The position numbers and the translations under genes were made by a program. A stretch of 64,000 nt of DNA from CAIVAT01 sp964455285 (GTDB taxonomy: Bacteria > Bacteroidota > Bacteroidia > Bacteroidales > FEN-979), in contig CAYVVG010000009.1 in NCBI GenBank assembly GCA_964455285.1, positions 7,155 to 71,154 of the forward strand, read 5' to 3'. Positions 24,027 through 32,587 of the stretch are shown one piece after another. Each line of letters starts with the position of its first letter. Within the stretch, counting starts at the first letter, position 1. The notes beneath the pieces were generated by a model, which worked only from the letters and a program-made list of their open reading frames with translations, was not told where the DNA came from and searched no databases.

Positions 24027-25088
24027 ATGAAACGAATCATTCTCATCAGTTTACTGATCGTCATTTTTGTCGGGGGATGCACGGCCATACTCCTGATGAA
24101 CCGGAAAAAAATTGCGGAAAAATCGAACATGGACGGGAATCTCGACAGCATCCCGGTCTATGTGATAAGCGCGAAAAAGTCGATGCTCGACGGATTCTTC
24201 GTGGTCAACGGTTCGCTCGTGCCTGTTCATGAAGTTACCCTGATGTCGGAAACCCAGGGAAAGGTGACCAAACTGGAGGTCAACACGGGCGACCTGGTGC
24301 GCGAGGGGCAGGTGATCGCCCGTCTCGACGACGAGATGGCCGGTAGCCAGCTGGTGCTGGCCCAGGCGGCCCTGTTGAAGGCGCAGACCGACCTGGCCAA
24401 GTTCGAAAGCCTGTTGAGATCGGATGCCATCTCGGGCCAGCAGGTAGAAGATCTCCGGCTGGCATTGCGCAAGGCGGAAACGGATGTGACCCTGGCGAAA
24501 AAACAGCTCTCATGGATGACCATCACCGCTCCTATCGCCGGGACCATTACCCGCCGCACCATCGAAAAAGGATCGACGGTCATGCCCGGATCCCCGCTGG
24601 TCGATATCGTCGACGTCAGCCGGTTGAAATTCCTGGTCAACGTATCCGAACCGGAGGTGGTCCAGATCCGGAAAGGCCAGGCGGCAGAGGTCACATCCAC
24701 CCTGTTTCCCGGGGTAACCTATAAAGGGACCGTGATATCGGTCGGTGTAAAAGCTGATGACGCCCGCCGGTTCCCGGTAGAGGTGGAGATCATCAACAAC
24801 ACAGACCATCCGTTGAAAGCCGGCATGTTCGGCAGTGCCACTTTTGGTTCCGGTACTCCCCGCGAGGCGATCATGGTTCCCCGTAATTCCATTGTTGGCA
24901 GCATTAAGACACCCAGGTTATTCGTGGTGGAGAACGGCCTGTCGCTGCTGCGGGAAGTCCGCATCGGCCAGGCCAGCGACCGGGAGGTGGAGGTCACCGA
25001 GGGACTCCGCGAAGGAGAGCAGGTGGTAACGGCGGGGCAGATCAACCTGGATGACCGGACTCCCGTCAGAGTGGTTAACAACAAATAA
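24027..25088 (+). CDS. RND efflux periplasmic adaptor lipoprotein
   Basis: This 353-aa membrane-fusion protein of the HlyD/AcrA family connects the RND pump to the TolC-like duct. It has a lipoprotein signal with Cys after VGG (LLIVIFVGGCTAI), a lipoyl-like half motif (VTKLEVNTGDLVREGQVIAR), a helical hairpin (about residues 105-155) and the second lipoyl half (SWMTITAPIAGTITRRTIEK). The ATG at 24027 is preferred because an in-frame ATG at 23919 would place repeat-coded HQHISTSA peptides before the signal sequence. Substrates are not predictable. Confidence 0.92.
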   Translation: MKRIILISLLIVIFVGGCTAILLMNRKKIAEKSNMDGNLDSIPVYVISAKKSMLDGFFVVNGSLVPVHEVTLMSETQGKVTKLEVNTGDLVREGQVIARLDDEMAGSQLVLAQAALLKAQTDLAKFESLLRSDAISGQQVEDLRLALRKAETDVTLAKKQLSWMTITAPIAGTITRRTIEKGSTVMPGSPLVDIVDVSRLKFLVNVSEPEVVQIRKGQAAEVTSTLFPGVTYKGTVISVGVKADDARRFPVEVEIINNTDHPLKAGMFGSATFGSGTPREAIMVPRNSIVGSIKTPRLFVVENGLSLLREVRIGQASDREVEVTEGLREGEQVVTAGQINLDDRTPVRVVNNK

Positions 25089-25097
25089 TTTCCTGCC

Positions 25098-28000
25098 ATG
25101 ACGATTACCGAAATAGCCATCAAGCGGCCCACCCTCATCGTGGTGATATTCGCCGTGCTTTCCTTTCTTGGCGTAGTGAGTTATTTCTCGCTGAACTACG
25201 AACTATTCCCGAAATATTCACAGCCGGTGCTCGTGATCGTGACCGCCTATCCGGGAGCCTCCCCGTCGGAGGTGGAAAATTCGGTGACCAAAAAGATCGA
25301 AGATGCCATCTCTTCTCTTGAAGACATCGACAACATCCAGAGCACCTCGTCGGAAGGCGCTTCGGTGGTTGTGATCATTTTTAAAACCTCGGCCGACATG
25401 GACCGGGCGCTTGAAAATGCCACCCGGAAAGTGGCCAACATCGAATCCACCCTGCCGAAAGATTCCCGTCGTCCCTATATCAACAACTTCAGCATGGACG
25501 ATATCCCCATCATGCGCCTGGGGATCACCTCGAAGATCCCGGGGCCGGAGCTCTACGACCTGGTGAAGAACAAGATCAAACCCCTGATCTCGACCGTGAA
25601 CGGAATCTCTCAGGTGGAAATTATCGGGGGTGAAGAGCGCGAGATCCGTATCAACGTCGACAACGAAAAACTCAAGTCGCACAACCTGTCGATCCTGCAG
25701 GTGACCCAGGCGATCCAGATGGCCAACATGGAGTTTCCCACCGGGAAGGTAAAAGACCGGCAGCAGGAGGTGATCATCCGCCTTTCGGGCAAATTCATGG
25801 CCCTCGACGACCTGAAGAACCTGGTAATAGCCACGCTCCCCGGCAACAGCCCGGTGCGGCTCAGAGACATTGCCGAAGTACAGGATGCACAGAAGGAAAC
25901 GACCAGCATCAACCGGATCAACGGGGAGACCTCCATCGGAATGCTCGTCTTCAAACAACCCGACGGCAACGAAGTGGAGATCTCCAAAAAGGTGCGCGAA
26001 TCGATCACGCACATTGAAGACCTGTACAAATCCGAGGATCTGAAATTTGCGATTGCCAACGACACCTCCGAATTCACCCTGACCTCGGCCAATGCCGTGA
26101 TGCGCGACCTGCTCCTGGCCATCTGCCTGGTGGCCATGGTCATGCTCGTGTTCCTGCACAGCCTGCGCAACTCGTTCATCGTCATGGTGGCGATTCCCGC
26201 CTCGCTGGTCTCGGTATTTATTGCCATGTATGTCATGGATTTCTCGCTCAACATCATATCCCTCATCGCCATGTCGCTGGTGATCGGGATCCTGGTCGAC
26301 GATTCGATCGTGGTGCTGGAGAACATCTACCGGCATATGGAGATGGGAAAGGAAAGGAGGAAGGCATCGCTCGAGGGAAGGAACGAGATCGGTTTCACCG
26401 CCCTGTCGATCACCCTCGTCGACGTGGTCGTCTTTCTCCCGATGGCAGTCATCACCAGCATGATCTCCGGGATGCTCAGGCAGTTCGCCCTGGTGGTCGT
26501 TTTTGCGACCCTGATCAGCCTGTTTGTCTCCTTTACCATAACTCCGTTGCTGGCGTCGCGCATGGCCAAGCATACGCGGTTCCGCAAAGGGGGTTTGATG
26601 GATCTGATCATTTCGGGCTTCGAGAAAGGGCTGGAAAAGTTCACCAACGGCTATGCCGGGATCATGGCCTGGTCTTTGCGCCATAAAATTACGGTCCTCG
26701 TCGGGATGACGGTATTATTCTTCATCTCCGTATCGCTGGTGGTAGGCGGATTCATCGGAAGCGAATTCGTCAGCCTGGGCGACCGCGGCGAAGTGATCAT
26801 CCAGATCGAATTGCCTAAAAATGCCAGTATCGAGCAAACGAACCAGGTGACCCTGCAGGCCGAAAAGTACCTGCTGAAACAGCCCGAGGTCACCAGCATC
26901 TTCACCTCCGTCGGCACGACGACAAGTTTCTTTGAAGCCGGCGGAAATGCATATAAATCGGAGATCCATGTGAAAATGGTCGAGAAGGAGAAGCGCAACA
27001 TCACCTCCGAGATCTTTGCCATCAACATGAAGAAGGACCTGATGAACCTGGTCCCCGGAATCAAAGTCCGGTCGATGATCGTTTCGCTGATGGGCACCTC
27101 CGACATGGACCCCATCCAGGTGGTATTGAGCGGGCCAAACCTGGATACCCTGACCGCCTGGTCGGACAAAGTCATGACGGCCATGAAGCAGGTTCCCGGC
27201 ACTTATGAAGTGAAACTTTCGGTGGAGACCGGGAACCCCGAGGTGGACATCCGCATAGACCGGGAAAAGATGGCGGCGCTGGGGTTATCGACGGCCACCG
27301 TGGGAATGACTTTGCAAAACGCTTTCGGCGGGAACAACGATGCCAAGTACCGCAGCGGCGATAATGAATACGACCTCAACATTGTGCTCGACCGGCTCGA
27401 CCGGAACAGCATCCAGGATGTGGCCGGATTATCCTTCACGAACAGCCTGGGGCAGAACATCCTGCTCAACCAGTTCGCGGTCATCCGGCCTTCGAGCGGC
27501 ACGACGGTGTTGCAGCGATACAGCCGCATGCCCTCGGTCACCGTGCAGTGCCAGGTGATCGGCCGCCCGGTCGGATCGGTGGGTGAAGATGTGATGAAGA
27601 CGGTGAATGCCATGCCCCTGCCCAAAGAGATCGTGATCATTCCCGAGGGCGACATGAAGTACCAGACAGAGGCCTTCGGGAGTATGGGGATCGCTTTCCT
27701 GGCATCCATTCTTTTCGTTTACCTGATCATGGTTGCCCTGTACAACTCCTACATCTATCCTTTTGTGGTGCTTTTCTCCATCCCCCTGGCGATCATCGGA
27801 GCCCTCTTTACCCTGGGGCTCACCATGCAGTCGCTCACCATTTTTTCGATCCTGGGGATCATCATGCTCGTGGGGCTGGTGGGGAAGAACGCGATCCTGC
27901 TGGTCGATTTCACCAACCAATCGAAGGCCGAGGGGCATTCCACCTTCGATGCCCTGATCCTGGCCGGCCGGGTTCGCATGCGCCCGATCCTGATGACCAC

Positions 28001-28208
28001 CCTGTCGATGATCTTTGGCATGTTGCCGATCGCCCTTGCACAGGGAGCCGGGTCGGAGTGGAAGAACGGCATGGCATGGGCGCTTATCGGCGGGTTGACA
28101 AGCTCGCTCTTTCTTACCCTGATCGTGGTGCCGGTGGTGTATTATATCGTGGACAAGCTGAAGGGACGTGTCGCGCGAAAGAAAGCGACTATGCCCCTTT
28201 CATCCTGA
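25098..28208 (+). CDS. RND efflux transporter (HAE1/AcrB-like)
   Basis: This 1036-aa inner-membrane proton-driven pump has the normal family length. It starts ITEIAIKRPTLIVVIFAVLS, with TM1. TM4 holds the paired acidic residues of the proton relay (LVIGILVDDSIVVLENI). The two porter domain halves are recognisable at YPGASPSEVENSV and at the repeat after about residue 560. The second membrane half ends with FGMLPIALAQGAGSEWKNGM. It is last in the TolC-adaptor-RND operon and its 3' end overlaps convergent sufE by 20 nt. The pump probably exports hydrophobic compounds; an operator-like palindrome precedes the operon. Confidence 0.95.
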   Translation: MTITEIAIKRPTLIVVIFAVLSFLGVVSYFSLNYELFPKYSQPVLVIVTAYPGASPSEVENSVTKKIEDAISSLEDIDNIQSTSSEGASVVVIIFKTSADMDRALENATRKVANIESTLPKDSRRPYINNFSMDDIPIMRLGITSKIPGPELYDLVKNKIKPLISTVNGISQVEIIGGEEREIRINVDNEKLKSHNLSILQVTQAIQMANMEFPTGKVKDRQQEVIIRLSGKFMALDDLKNLVIATLPGNSPVRLRDIAEVQDAQKETTSINRINGETSIGMLVFKQPDGNEVEISKKVRESITHIEDLYKSEDLKFAIANDTSEFTLTSANAVMRDLLLAICLVAMVMLVFLHSLRNSFIVMVAIPASLVSVFIAMYVMDFSLNIISLIAMSLVIGILVDDSIVVLENIYRHMEMGKERRKASLEGRNEIGFTALSITLVDVVVFLPMAVITSMISGMLRQFALVVVFATLISLFVSFTITPLLASRMAKHTRFRKGGLMDLIISGFEKGLEKFTNGYAGIMAWSLRHKITVLVGMTVLFFISVSLVVGGFIGSEFVSLGDRGEVIIQIELPKNASIEQTNQVTLQAEKYLLKQPEVTSIFTSVGTTTSFFEAGGNAYKSEIHVKMVEKEKRNITSEIFAINMKKDLMNLVPGIKVRSMIVSLMGTSDMDPIQVVLSGPNLDTLTAWSDKVMTAMKQVPGTYEVKLSVETGNPEVDIRIDREKMAALGLSTATVGMTLQNAFGGNNDAKYRSGDNEYDLNIVLDRLDRNSIQDVAGLSFTNSLGQNILLNQFAVIRPSSGTTVLQRYSRMPSVTVQCQVIGRPVGSVGEDVMKTVNAMPLPKEIVIIPEGDMKYQTEAFGSMGIAFLASILFVYLIMVALYNSYIYPFVVLFSIPLAIIGALFTLGLTMQSLTIFSILGIIMLVGLVGKNAILLVDFTNQSKAEGHSTFDALILAGRVRMRPILMTTLSMIFGMLPIALAQGAGSEWKNGMAWALIGGLTSSLFLTLIVVPVVYYIVDKLKGRVARKKATMPLSS

Positions 28209-28611
28209 ACACCGTCGCATACAACTTCATCTGCTTCACCATCGCCGTCAGGCCGTTGCTCCGGGTGGGCGAAAGGTGCTCCTGCAACCCTATCCGATGG
28301 ATGAAATCCAGCTCTGACTGAAGGATCTCGTCGGGGGTGTGACCCGATAGTACCCGGATCAACAGGTTGACGATCCCTTTGGTGATGATGGCGTCGCTGT
28401 CGGCCGTGTAGATCACCTTTCCCTCTCTCATCGCCGCGTGAAGCCATACTTTCGACTGACACCCGGTGATCAGGTACTGTTCCGTACGGTATTCATCGGC
28501 GATCACAGGCAGGGTCCTGCCGAGTTCAATCAGATAGTTGTATTTATCCATCCAGTCGTCGAACATTTCGAATTCGGCGATGATCCGGGCTTCCGTTTCG
28601 GCGATGGTCAT
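28189..28611 (-). CDS. sufE: SufE-family sulfur acceptor protein
   Basis: This 140-aa protein accepts the persulfide from cysteine desulfurase SufS and passes it to the SufBCD scaffold. The active Cys is in EQYLITGCQSKVWLHA, and the fold signature IITKGIVNLLIRVLSGHTPD is clear. The ATG at 28611 was chosen because upstream in-frame codons fall in an octamer array. A reverse TACCTTTA at 28632-28639 is the candidate -7 box; the array starts only 8 nt beyond it, so any -33 element lies inside the repeat. It sits 3 kb from sufS. Confidence 0.92.
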   Translation of the reverse strand: MTIAETEARIIAEFEMFDDWMDKYNYLIELGRTLPVIADEYRTEQYLITGCQSKVWLHAAMREGKVIYTADSDAIITKGIVNLLIRVLSGHTPDEILQSELDFIHRIGLQEHLSPTRSNGLTAMVKQMKLYATVFRMKGA

Positions 28612-28647
28612 CGGGGGGAGATTTGGGGGGGTAAAGGTAGGGAAAAG

Positions 28648-28743
28648 AAGCGGACAAGCGGACAAGCGGACAAGCGGACGGGCGGACAAGGGGACAAGCG
28701 GACGAGCGGACAAGCGGACGGGCGGACGGGCGGACGGGTGACA
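28648..28743. repeat. 12-unit octamer array (AAGCGGAC type)
   Basis: Twelve 8-bp units, AAGCGGAC with GGG or GAG variants, lie between the sufE promoter and the end of the four-helix-bundle gene. The reverse complement of this unit forms the array at 29205-29260. Confidence 0.95.
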
Positions 28744-28762
28744 GATTGGTGAGGATGCTCAA

Positions 28763-29143
28763 TCATTCACGGGTCGCAGATGCCTTGATTCTGGCATCAA
28801 GTGCCTTCTTCAGTCCTGACAATTGGGATGTTATTTTTATAATCAAGGGAGTCAGCTTACCTAATTCTGCCTGGGACATAAACCCTAATCGGGCCGAAAC
28901 GATCAGTAAAGTCTCAAGTTCATTCAGGCTTGCGAATGCAACCGACAGAAAATACCTGTACTCCCCGGTAGTTCTTCTCGCCGATCCTTCGCTGATATTG
29001 GCCGGAATGGAAACCGCCGCTCGTCGTATCTGGTTTGTGAGAGAATGCATTTCGGATTTTGGAAAGGTATCGGTAGCAAGATAGACCTCCTGAACTAGTC
29101 TGATACTATCCTTCCACACATCAAGATCTTTATGGGTTTTCAT
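28763..29143 (-). CDS. S23-type four-helix-bundle protein (23S rRNA IVS family)
   Basis: This 126-aa protein belongs to the TIGR02436/S23 four-helix-bundle family. Members were first found in intervening sequences of 23S rRNA genes and resemble Avd of diversity-generating retroelements. Signatures are DLDVWKDSIRLVQEVY, LTNQIRRAAVSIPANISEGS and YRYFLSVAFASLNELET. No rRNA gene is present here. It is flanked by octamer arrays in opposite orientation, 19 nt after its stop and about 60 nt before its start, so the gene and arrays may form one unit. The molecular function is unknown; a nucleic-acid-binding role is inferred from homologues. Confidence 0.9.
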   Translation of the reverse strand: MKTHKDLDVWKDSIRLVQEVYLATDTFPKSEMHSLTNQIRRAAVSIPANISEGSARRTTGEYRYFLSVAFASLNELETLLIVSARLGFMSQAELGKLTPLIIKITSQLSGLKKALDARIKASATRE

Positions 29144-29204
29144 TGTTTTTATTGCTTAATCGGCTAAAAACCTAAAAGGTAATATCTATGTTAATAACTT
29201 TCCC

Positions 29205-29260
29205 CTTGTCCGCTTGTCCGCTTGTCCGCTTGTCCGCTCGACCCCTTGTCCGCTCGTCCA
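29205..29260. repeat. 7-unit octamer array (CTTGTCCG type), inverted relative to 28648-28743
   Basis: Seven 8-bp units of CTTGTCCG, with CTCGACCC and CTCGTCCA variants, are the reverse complement of the AAGCGGAC unit. The two arrays could pair as the arms of a very long stem enclosing the four-helix-bundle gene. Confidence 0.93.
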
Positions 29261-29285
29261 CCAACTGTTAAAAAATCTTAAAACA

Positions 29286-29328
29286 TACTACCATGTATTG
29301 CATAGTACTATTTGATATATTATCTTTG
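29286..29328 (+). promoter_or_regulatory. Inverted-repeat operator candidate and -7 box of padR-pspC
   Basis: TACTACCATG (29286-29295) and CATAGTACTA (29301-29310) are inverted arms matching at 8 of 10 positions around TATTG. TATCTTTG (29321-29328) follows, 4 nt before the padR ATG. The placement fits autorepression by PadR. Confidence 0.6.
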
Positions 29329-29332
29329 CCGC

Positions 29333-29704
29333 ATGAATACCGAAAACCAGAACGCGCAGATGCGCAAGGGGGTCCTTGAGCTCTGCATCCTAGCCATCAT
29401 TGCCGAGAACGATGCATACGCCTCCGACATCATCGCCCGGCTCAAGGAGGCTCACCTCATCGTGGTGGAGGGGACGCTTTACCCCCTGTTGACCCGGTTG
29501 AAGAACGACGGCCTGACCTGTTACCGGTGGGAGGAGTCGAAAACGGGCCCCCCGAGGAAATACCACCAGATCACCGGCGACGGAATGAACATGCTGAAAG
29601 CCTTAATGGCTGACTGGCAGGACCTGAAGAGGTCGGTCGAACGGATCATTCCTTCGTCAAATCACCAACCATCTGATCACAATCATACCATGAACCATGA
29701 ATAA
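29333..29704 (+). CDS. PadR family transcriptional regulator
   Basis: This 123-aa winged-helix repressor shows the PadR core: MRKGVLELCILAIIAENDAY, SDIIARLKEAHLIVVEGTLY with the recognition helix, and TLYPLLTRLKNDGL leading to the wing (GPPRKYHQITGDG). The ATG at 29333 is 4 nt after the -7 box, so the mRNA is almost leaderless. The stop overlaps the PspC gene start by 8 nt, indicating coupling. PadR-PspC pairs are common in Bacteroidota; the inducing signal is unknown, but envelope stress is a usual suggestion. Confidence 0.92.
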   Translation: MNTENQNAQMRKGVLELCILAIIAENDAYASDIIARLKEAHLIVVEGTLYPLLTRLKNDGLTCYRWEESKTGPPRKYHQITGDGMNMLKALMADWQDLKRSVERIIPSSNHQPSDHNHTMNHE

Positions 29705-31292
29705 AACTCTGACAATCAACCTGGGAGGGATCGTTTTCCATATCGATGAAGACGCGTACCTCGTGCTGAACGAATACCTGAACAGCCTCAAGAAATACTT
29801 CGGCGACGGTGAAGGATCGGCCGAGATCCGGGCCGACATCGAATCACGCATCGCCGAGATCCTGGCCGGCAAGCGCACCGAAACAAGCCAGGTAATCACC
29901 CTCGCCGAAGTCAACGAAGTGATCGCCATCATGGGAAAACCGGTTGACATCGATCCCGACGGCAATCCGGAGACCGACGGCGAAGATCCCGGGGCTGGCA
30001 AGGGAGCCAAGAGATTTTTCCGGGATCCCGGCGAGAAGATCATCGCCGGCGTCTGTTCAGGGATAGCCGCCTATTTCCACCTCGACCCGGTATGGATCCG
30101 CTTGATATTCATAGTGTTCCTGGCTGCCGGCGGATCCGGGATACTCCTTTACCTGGTTCTCTGGATCGTGATCCCCGAAGCCAAGACCACTTCCGACCGC
30201 CTGGAGATGCACGGCAAAAAGATCACTGTTCCCAACCTGCAACGATCCATGCGGGAAGAGGTGTCGGAACTTGGGCACCGGCTCGGTGCGATGGCCAACG
30301 GCTCAGCCGAGACCCTGCGCAGGGCGGGATCCGGATCCCGGTCATTCTTCGAAACAATGGGTCGTGGCCTGGTATGGTGCCTGCAGATCGCGTGGAAAGT
30401 GATCGTTTTGCTGACCGGCATTCTGTTGATCCTGACCGGACTGGGCCTGTTGATAGCCATCGTTGCCTATACCCTGGGCTGGACCGGTGTTCTGCCCGCA
30501 GATCATGATGTATCGATGCTCGCTTTCCCCGACTTCGCCCGGATCCTGGTCGGATGCACCATGCCCGTTTCGTACCTGCAGGCGGTCCTGCTTCTGGTGC
30601 TGGGGATTCCTTCCTTCATGCTGATTTACAACGGGGCGAGAATGGTGTTTCGCTTCGAACGTGTCCGCCACCTCGGACTGACGCTGTTCAACATCTGGAT
30701 CCTGGGCCTCTTTTTCACGGTCTGGAGCGGGTTTCGCATTTATCACCTCTACCAGTACAAGGAGGAAAAGCAGATCAGCCTGCCTTTGGAGAACCCCCGT
30801 TGCGATACCCTGACGATCACCTGCTTTCCCGGAGATCCGGCGATGAAGTACATCGGGGAGGAGCAATTTTTCCTGATGGACAATTGGAAAACCGTGATCG
30901 CCCCCGAAGGTGAACTGTACGTGGTTCCCGACATCCGGATCGAGCCATCCGCCGATAGTCTGTTCTCCATCACGCAGGTTACGATCGCCCGCGGAAAAAC
31001 CCGGTTGCAGGCCCGTCAGCATTTGTCGGGAATCCGTTTCCAGTCGGCCACGTCGGGTAATGAACTGCGGATCAGTCCATTTCTGCGAATCCCAGGGGAA
31101 AAATGCTGGAACGGGCAGGTCATCGATATCATCGTACGGGTTCCGCGCGGAAAATTTATCCGCATGAACCCGGATATGAAGCACTTCAAACCGTGGTGGG
31201 GATGGCTGTTACAGGAGCAGGACGCAACCGTGCTGCAGATGAAAGAGGATGAACTGGTTGCGTGTCACGACAGCATATCGCGGACTTTGTAA
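29697..31292 (+). CDS. PspC-domain membrane protein
   Basis: This 531-aa protein begins with a cytoplasmic region of about 100 residues (MNKTLTINLGGIVFHIDEDA) with an acidic helical segment. The PspC domain follows (KIIAGVCSGIAAYFHLDPVW, then the GGSGILLYLVLWIVIPEA helix), then several membrane helices, and a C-terminal extracytoplasmic beta-rich part of about 190 residues. This layout is the Bacteroidota PspC form. It is translationally coupled to padR and overlaps convergent sufS by 28 nt. It probably senses or protects membrane integrity; that role is inferred from the family. Confidence 0.9.
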   Translation: MNKTLTINLGGIVFHIDEDAYLVLNEYLNSLKKYFGDGEGSAEIRADIESRIAEILAGKRTETSQVITLAEVNEVIAIMGKPVDIDPDGNPETDGEDPGAGKGAKRFFRDPGEKIIAGVCSGIAAYFHLDPVWIRLIFIVFLAAGGSGILLYLVLWIVIPEAKTTSDRLEMHGKKITVPNLQRSMREEVSELGHRLGAMANGSAETLRRAGSGSRSFFETMGRGLVWCLQIAWKVIVLLTGILLILTGLGLLIAIVAYTLGWTGVLPADHDVSMLAFPDFARILVGCTMPVSYLQAVLLLVLGIPSFMLIYNGARMVFRFERVRHLGLTLFNIWILGLFFTVWSGFRIYHLYQYKEEKQISLPLENPRCDTLTITCFPGDPAMKYIGEEQFFLMDNWKTVIAPEGELYVVPDIRIEPSADSLFSITQVTIARGKTRLQARQHLSGIRFQSATSGNELRISPFLRIPGEKCWNGQVIDIIVRVPRGKFIRMNPDMKHFKPWWGWLLQEQDATVLQMKEDELVACHDSISRTL

Positions 31293-32485
31293 AGCGCAAT
31301 AACCAGCTGGTCGATCTCGTCGGTCGTATTGTAAAAAGAGAACGACGCCCTGATCGTGCCGGGAATCTTCAATCGTTCCATCAGGGGCATGGCGCAATGG
31401 TGCCCGGTACGCACCGCGATCCCCATCTTGTCGATGATCATCCCTGCATCGTACGGGTGAATATCGCCTATCAGGAACGAAACCAGGCTTGCCTGGTTTG
31501 AAGATGTTCCGAAGAACCGGATATCCCGCACCTGGCCAAGCTTTTCGCGGGCATAGCTGAGCAGGTGCCCTTCGCAGGCTTCAATCTGCTCCATGCCGGT
31601 CTCCTTCAGGTAGGCGACGGCAGCCCGCAGGCCGGCCACCCCCTCCACGTTGGGAGTTCCCGCTTCGAACTTGAAAGGAAGATCATTGAACGTGGTGCGA
31701 TCGACCCATACCTCCCTGATCATCTCTCCGCCCATCTGGTACGGAGGCAACTCCTCCAGCCATCGCTCCTTCCCGTAAAGCACTCCGATGCCCATGGGAG
31801 CATACATTTTATGACCCGAGAAACAGTAAAAATCGCAGTCAAGATCCTGCACGTCCACCGGGAGGTGCGAAACCCCCTGTGCGCCGTCAATAAGCACGGG
31901 GATTCCCTGTGCATGGGCAAGGGCGGTGATCTCTTTTACCGGCAGGATGGTTCCCAGCACGTTCGAGACGTGGGTCAGGGTGATGAGCCGGGTTCTCTCG
32001 TTCATCATGCCCTGCAGTTCCCCAAGATCCAGTTCTCCCTGTTCGTTGATCCCGGCCACCCGCAGCACGGCTCCCTTTTCGAGGCACACCTGCTGCCATG
32101 GGACGAAATTCGAATGGTGCTCCAGGATGGTGGTGATCACCTCGTCGCCCGGGGCAAGAAACCGCTTGCCGAACGAAGTCGCCACCAGGTTCAGCGACTC
32201 GGTGGCCCCCTTGGTGAACACGATCTCGTGTGTATGCCTGGCCCCGATGAAATCCCGCACCTCCTTCCGGGCCTCCTCAAACGCTTCAGTCGCTTTCACG
32301 CTGAGATAATGAACTCCCCGGTGGATATTGCAGTTATCCTCTTCGTAATACCGGCGGATGGCATCGATCACCTGCCGGGGTTTCTGGGTCGATGCCGCAT
32401 TGTCAAAATAGATGAGCGGACGCTTATAGATGAGTTGCTGAAGAATCGGGAAATCAGCCCGGATCTTGTCCATGTAAATCGACAT
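31265..32485 (-). CDS. sufS: Cysteine desulfurase SufS
   Basis: This 406-aa PLP enzyme removes sulfur from cysteine for Fe-S cluster assembly. It opens with PLIYFDNAASTQKP; the PLP-binding Lys is in CFSGHKMYAPMG and the persulfide Cys in AVRTGHHCAMPLM, as in group II desulfurases. The ATG at 32485 lies 17 nt after a reverse TACTTTTG box. It is separated from sufDCB by the M16 peptidase gene on the opposite strand, so it has its own promoter here instead of being part of sufBCDS. Confidence 0.95.
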   Translation of the reverse strand: MSIYMDKIRADFPILQQLIYKRPLIYFDNAASTQKPRQVIDAIRRYYEEDNCNIHRGVHYLSVKATEAFEEARKEVRDFIGARHTHEIVFTKGATESLNLVATSFGKRFLAPGDEVITTILEHHSNFVPWQQVCLEKGAVLRVAGINEQGELDLGELQGMMNERTRLITLTHVSNVLGTILPVKEITALAHAQGIPVLIDGAQGVSHLPVDVQDLDCDFYCFSGHKMYAPMGIGVLYGKERWLEELPPYQMGGEMIREVWVDRTTFNDLPFKFEAGTPNVEGVAGLRAAVAYLKETGMEQIEACEGHLLSYAREKLGQVRDIRFFGTSSNQASLVSFLIGDIHPYDAGMIIDKMGIAVRTGHHCAMPLMERLKIPGTIRASFSFYNTTDEIDQLVIALYKVRDMLS

Positions 32486-32502
32486 AATGGTACGTTAAAT
32501 CA

Positions 32503-32510
32503 CAAAAGTA
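32503..32510 (-). promoter_or_regulatory. Candidate -7 box TACTTTTG for sufS
   Basis: The reverse strand reads TACTTTTG 17 nt before the sufS ATG. It gives sufS an independent promoter. Confidence 0.55.
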
Positions 32511-32587
32511 CGAAACTTCCCGTTGCCCGGGATTCAAAAAAAAGTCGTAGTTTTAGCGCCTCATTCACTGAAAAATCACTCTCCCTT

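Noticed and set aside
28763..29143. 23S rRNA intervening sequence
   Set aside because: The protein family matches, but there is no rRNA sequence on either side.
31565..32587. Long N-terminal extension of the M16 peptidase, in frame
   Set aside because: It is antisense to sufS and precedes a clear signal peptide at 32588.
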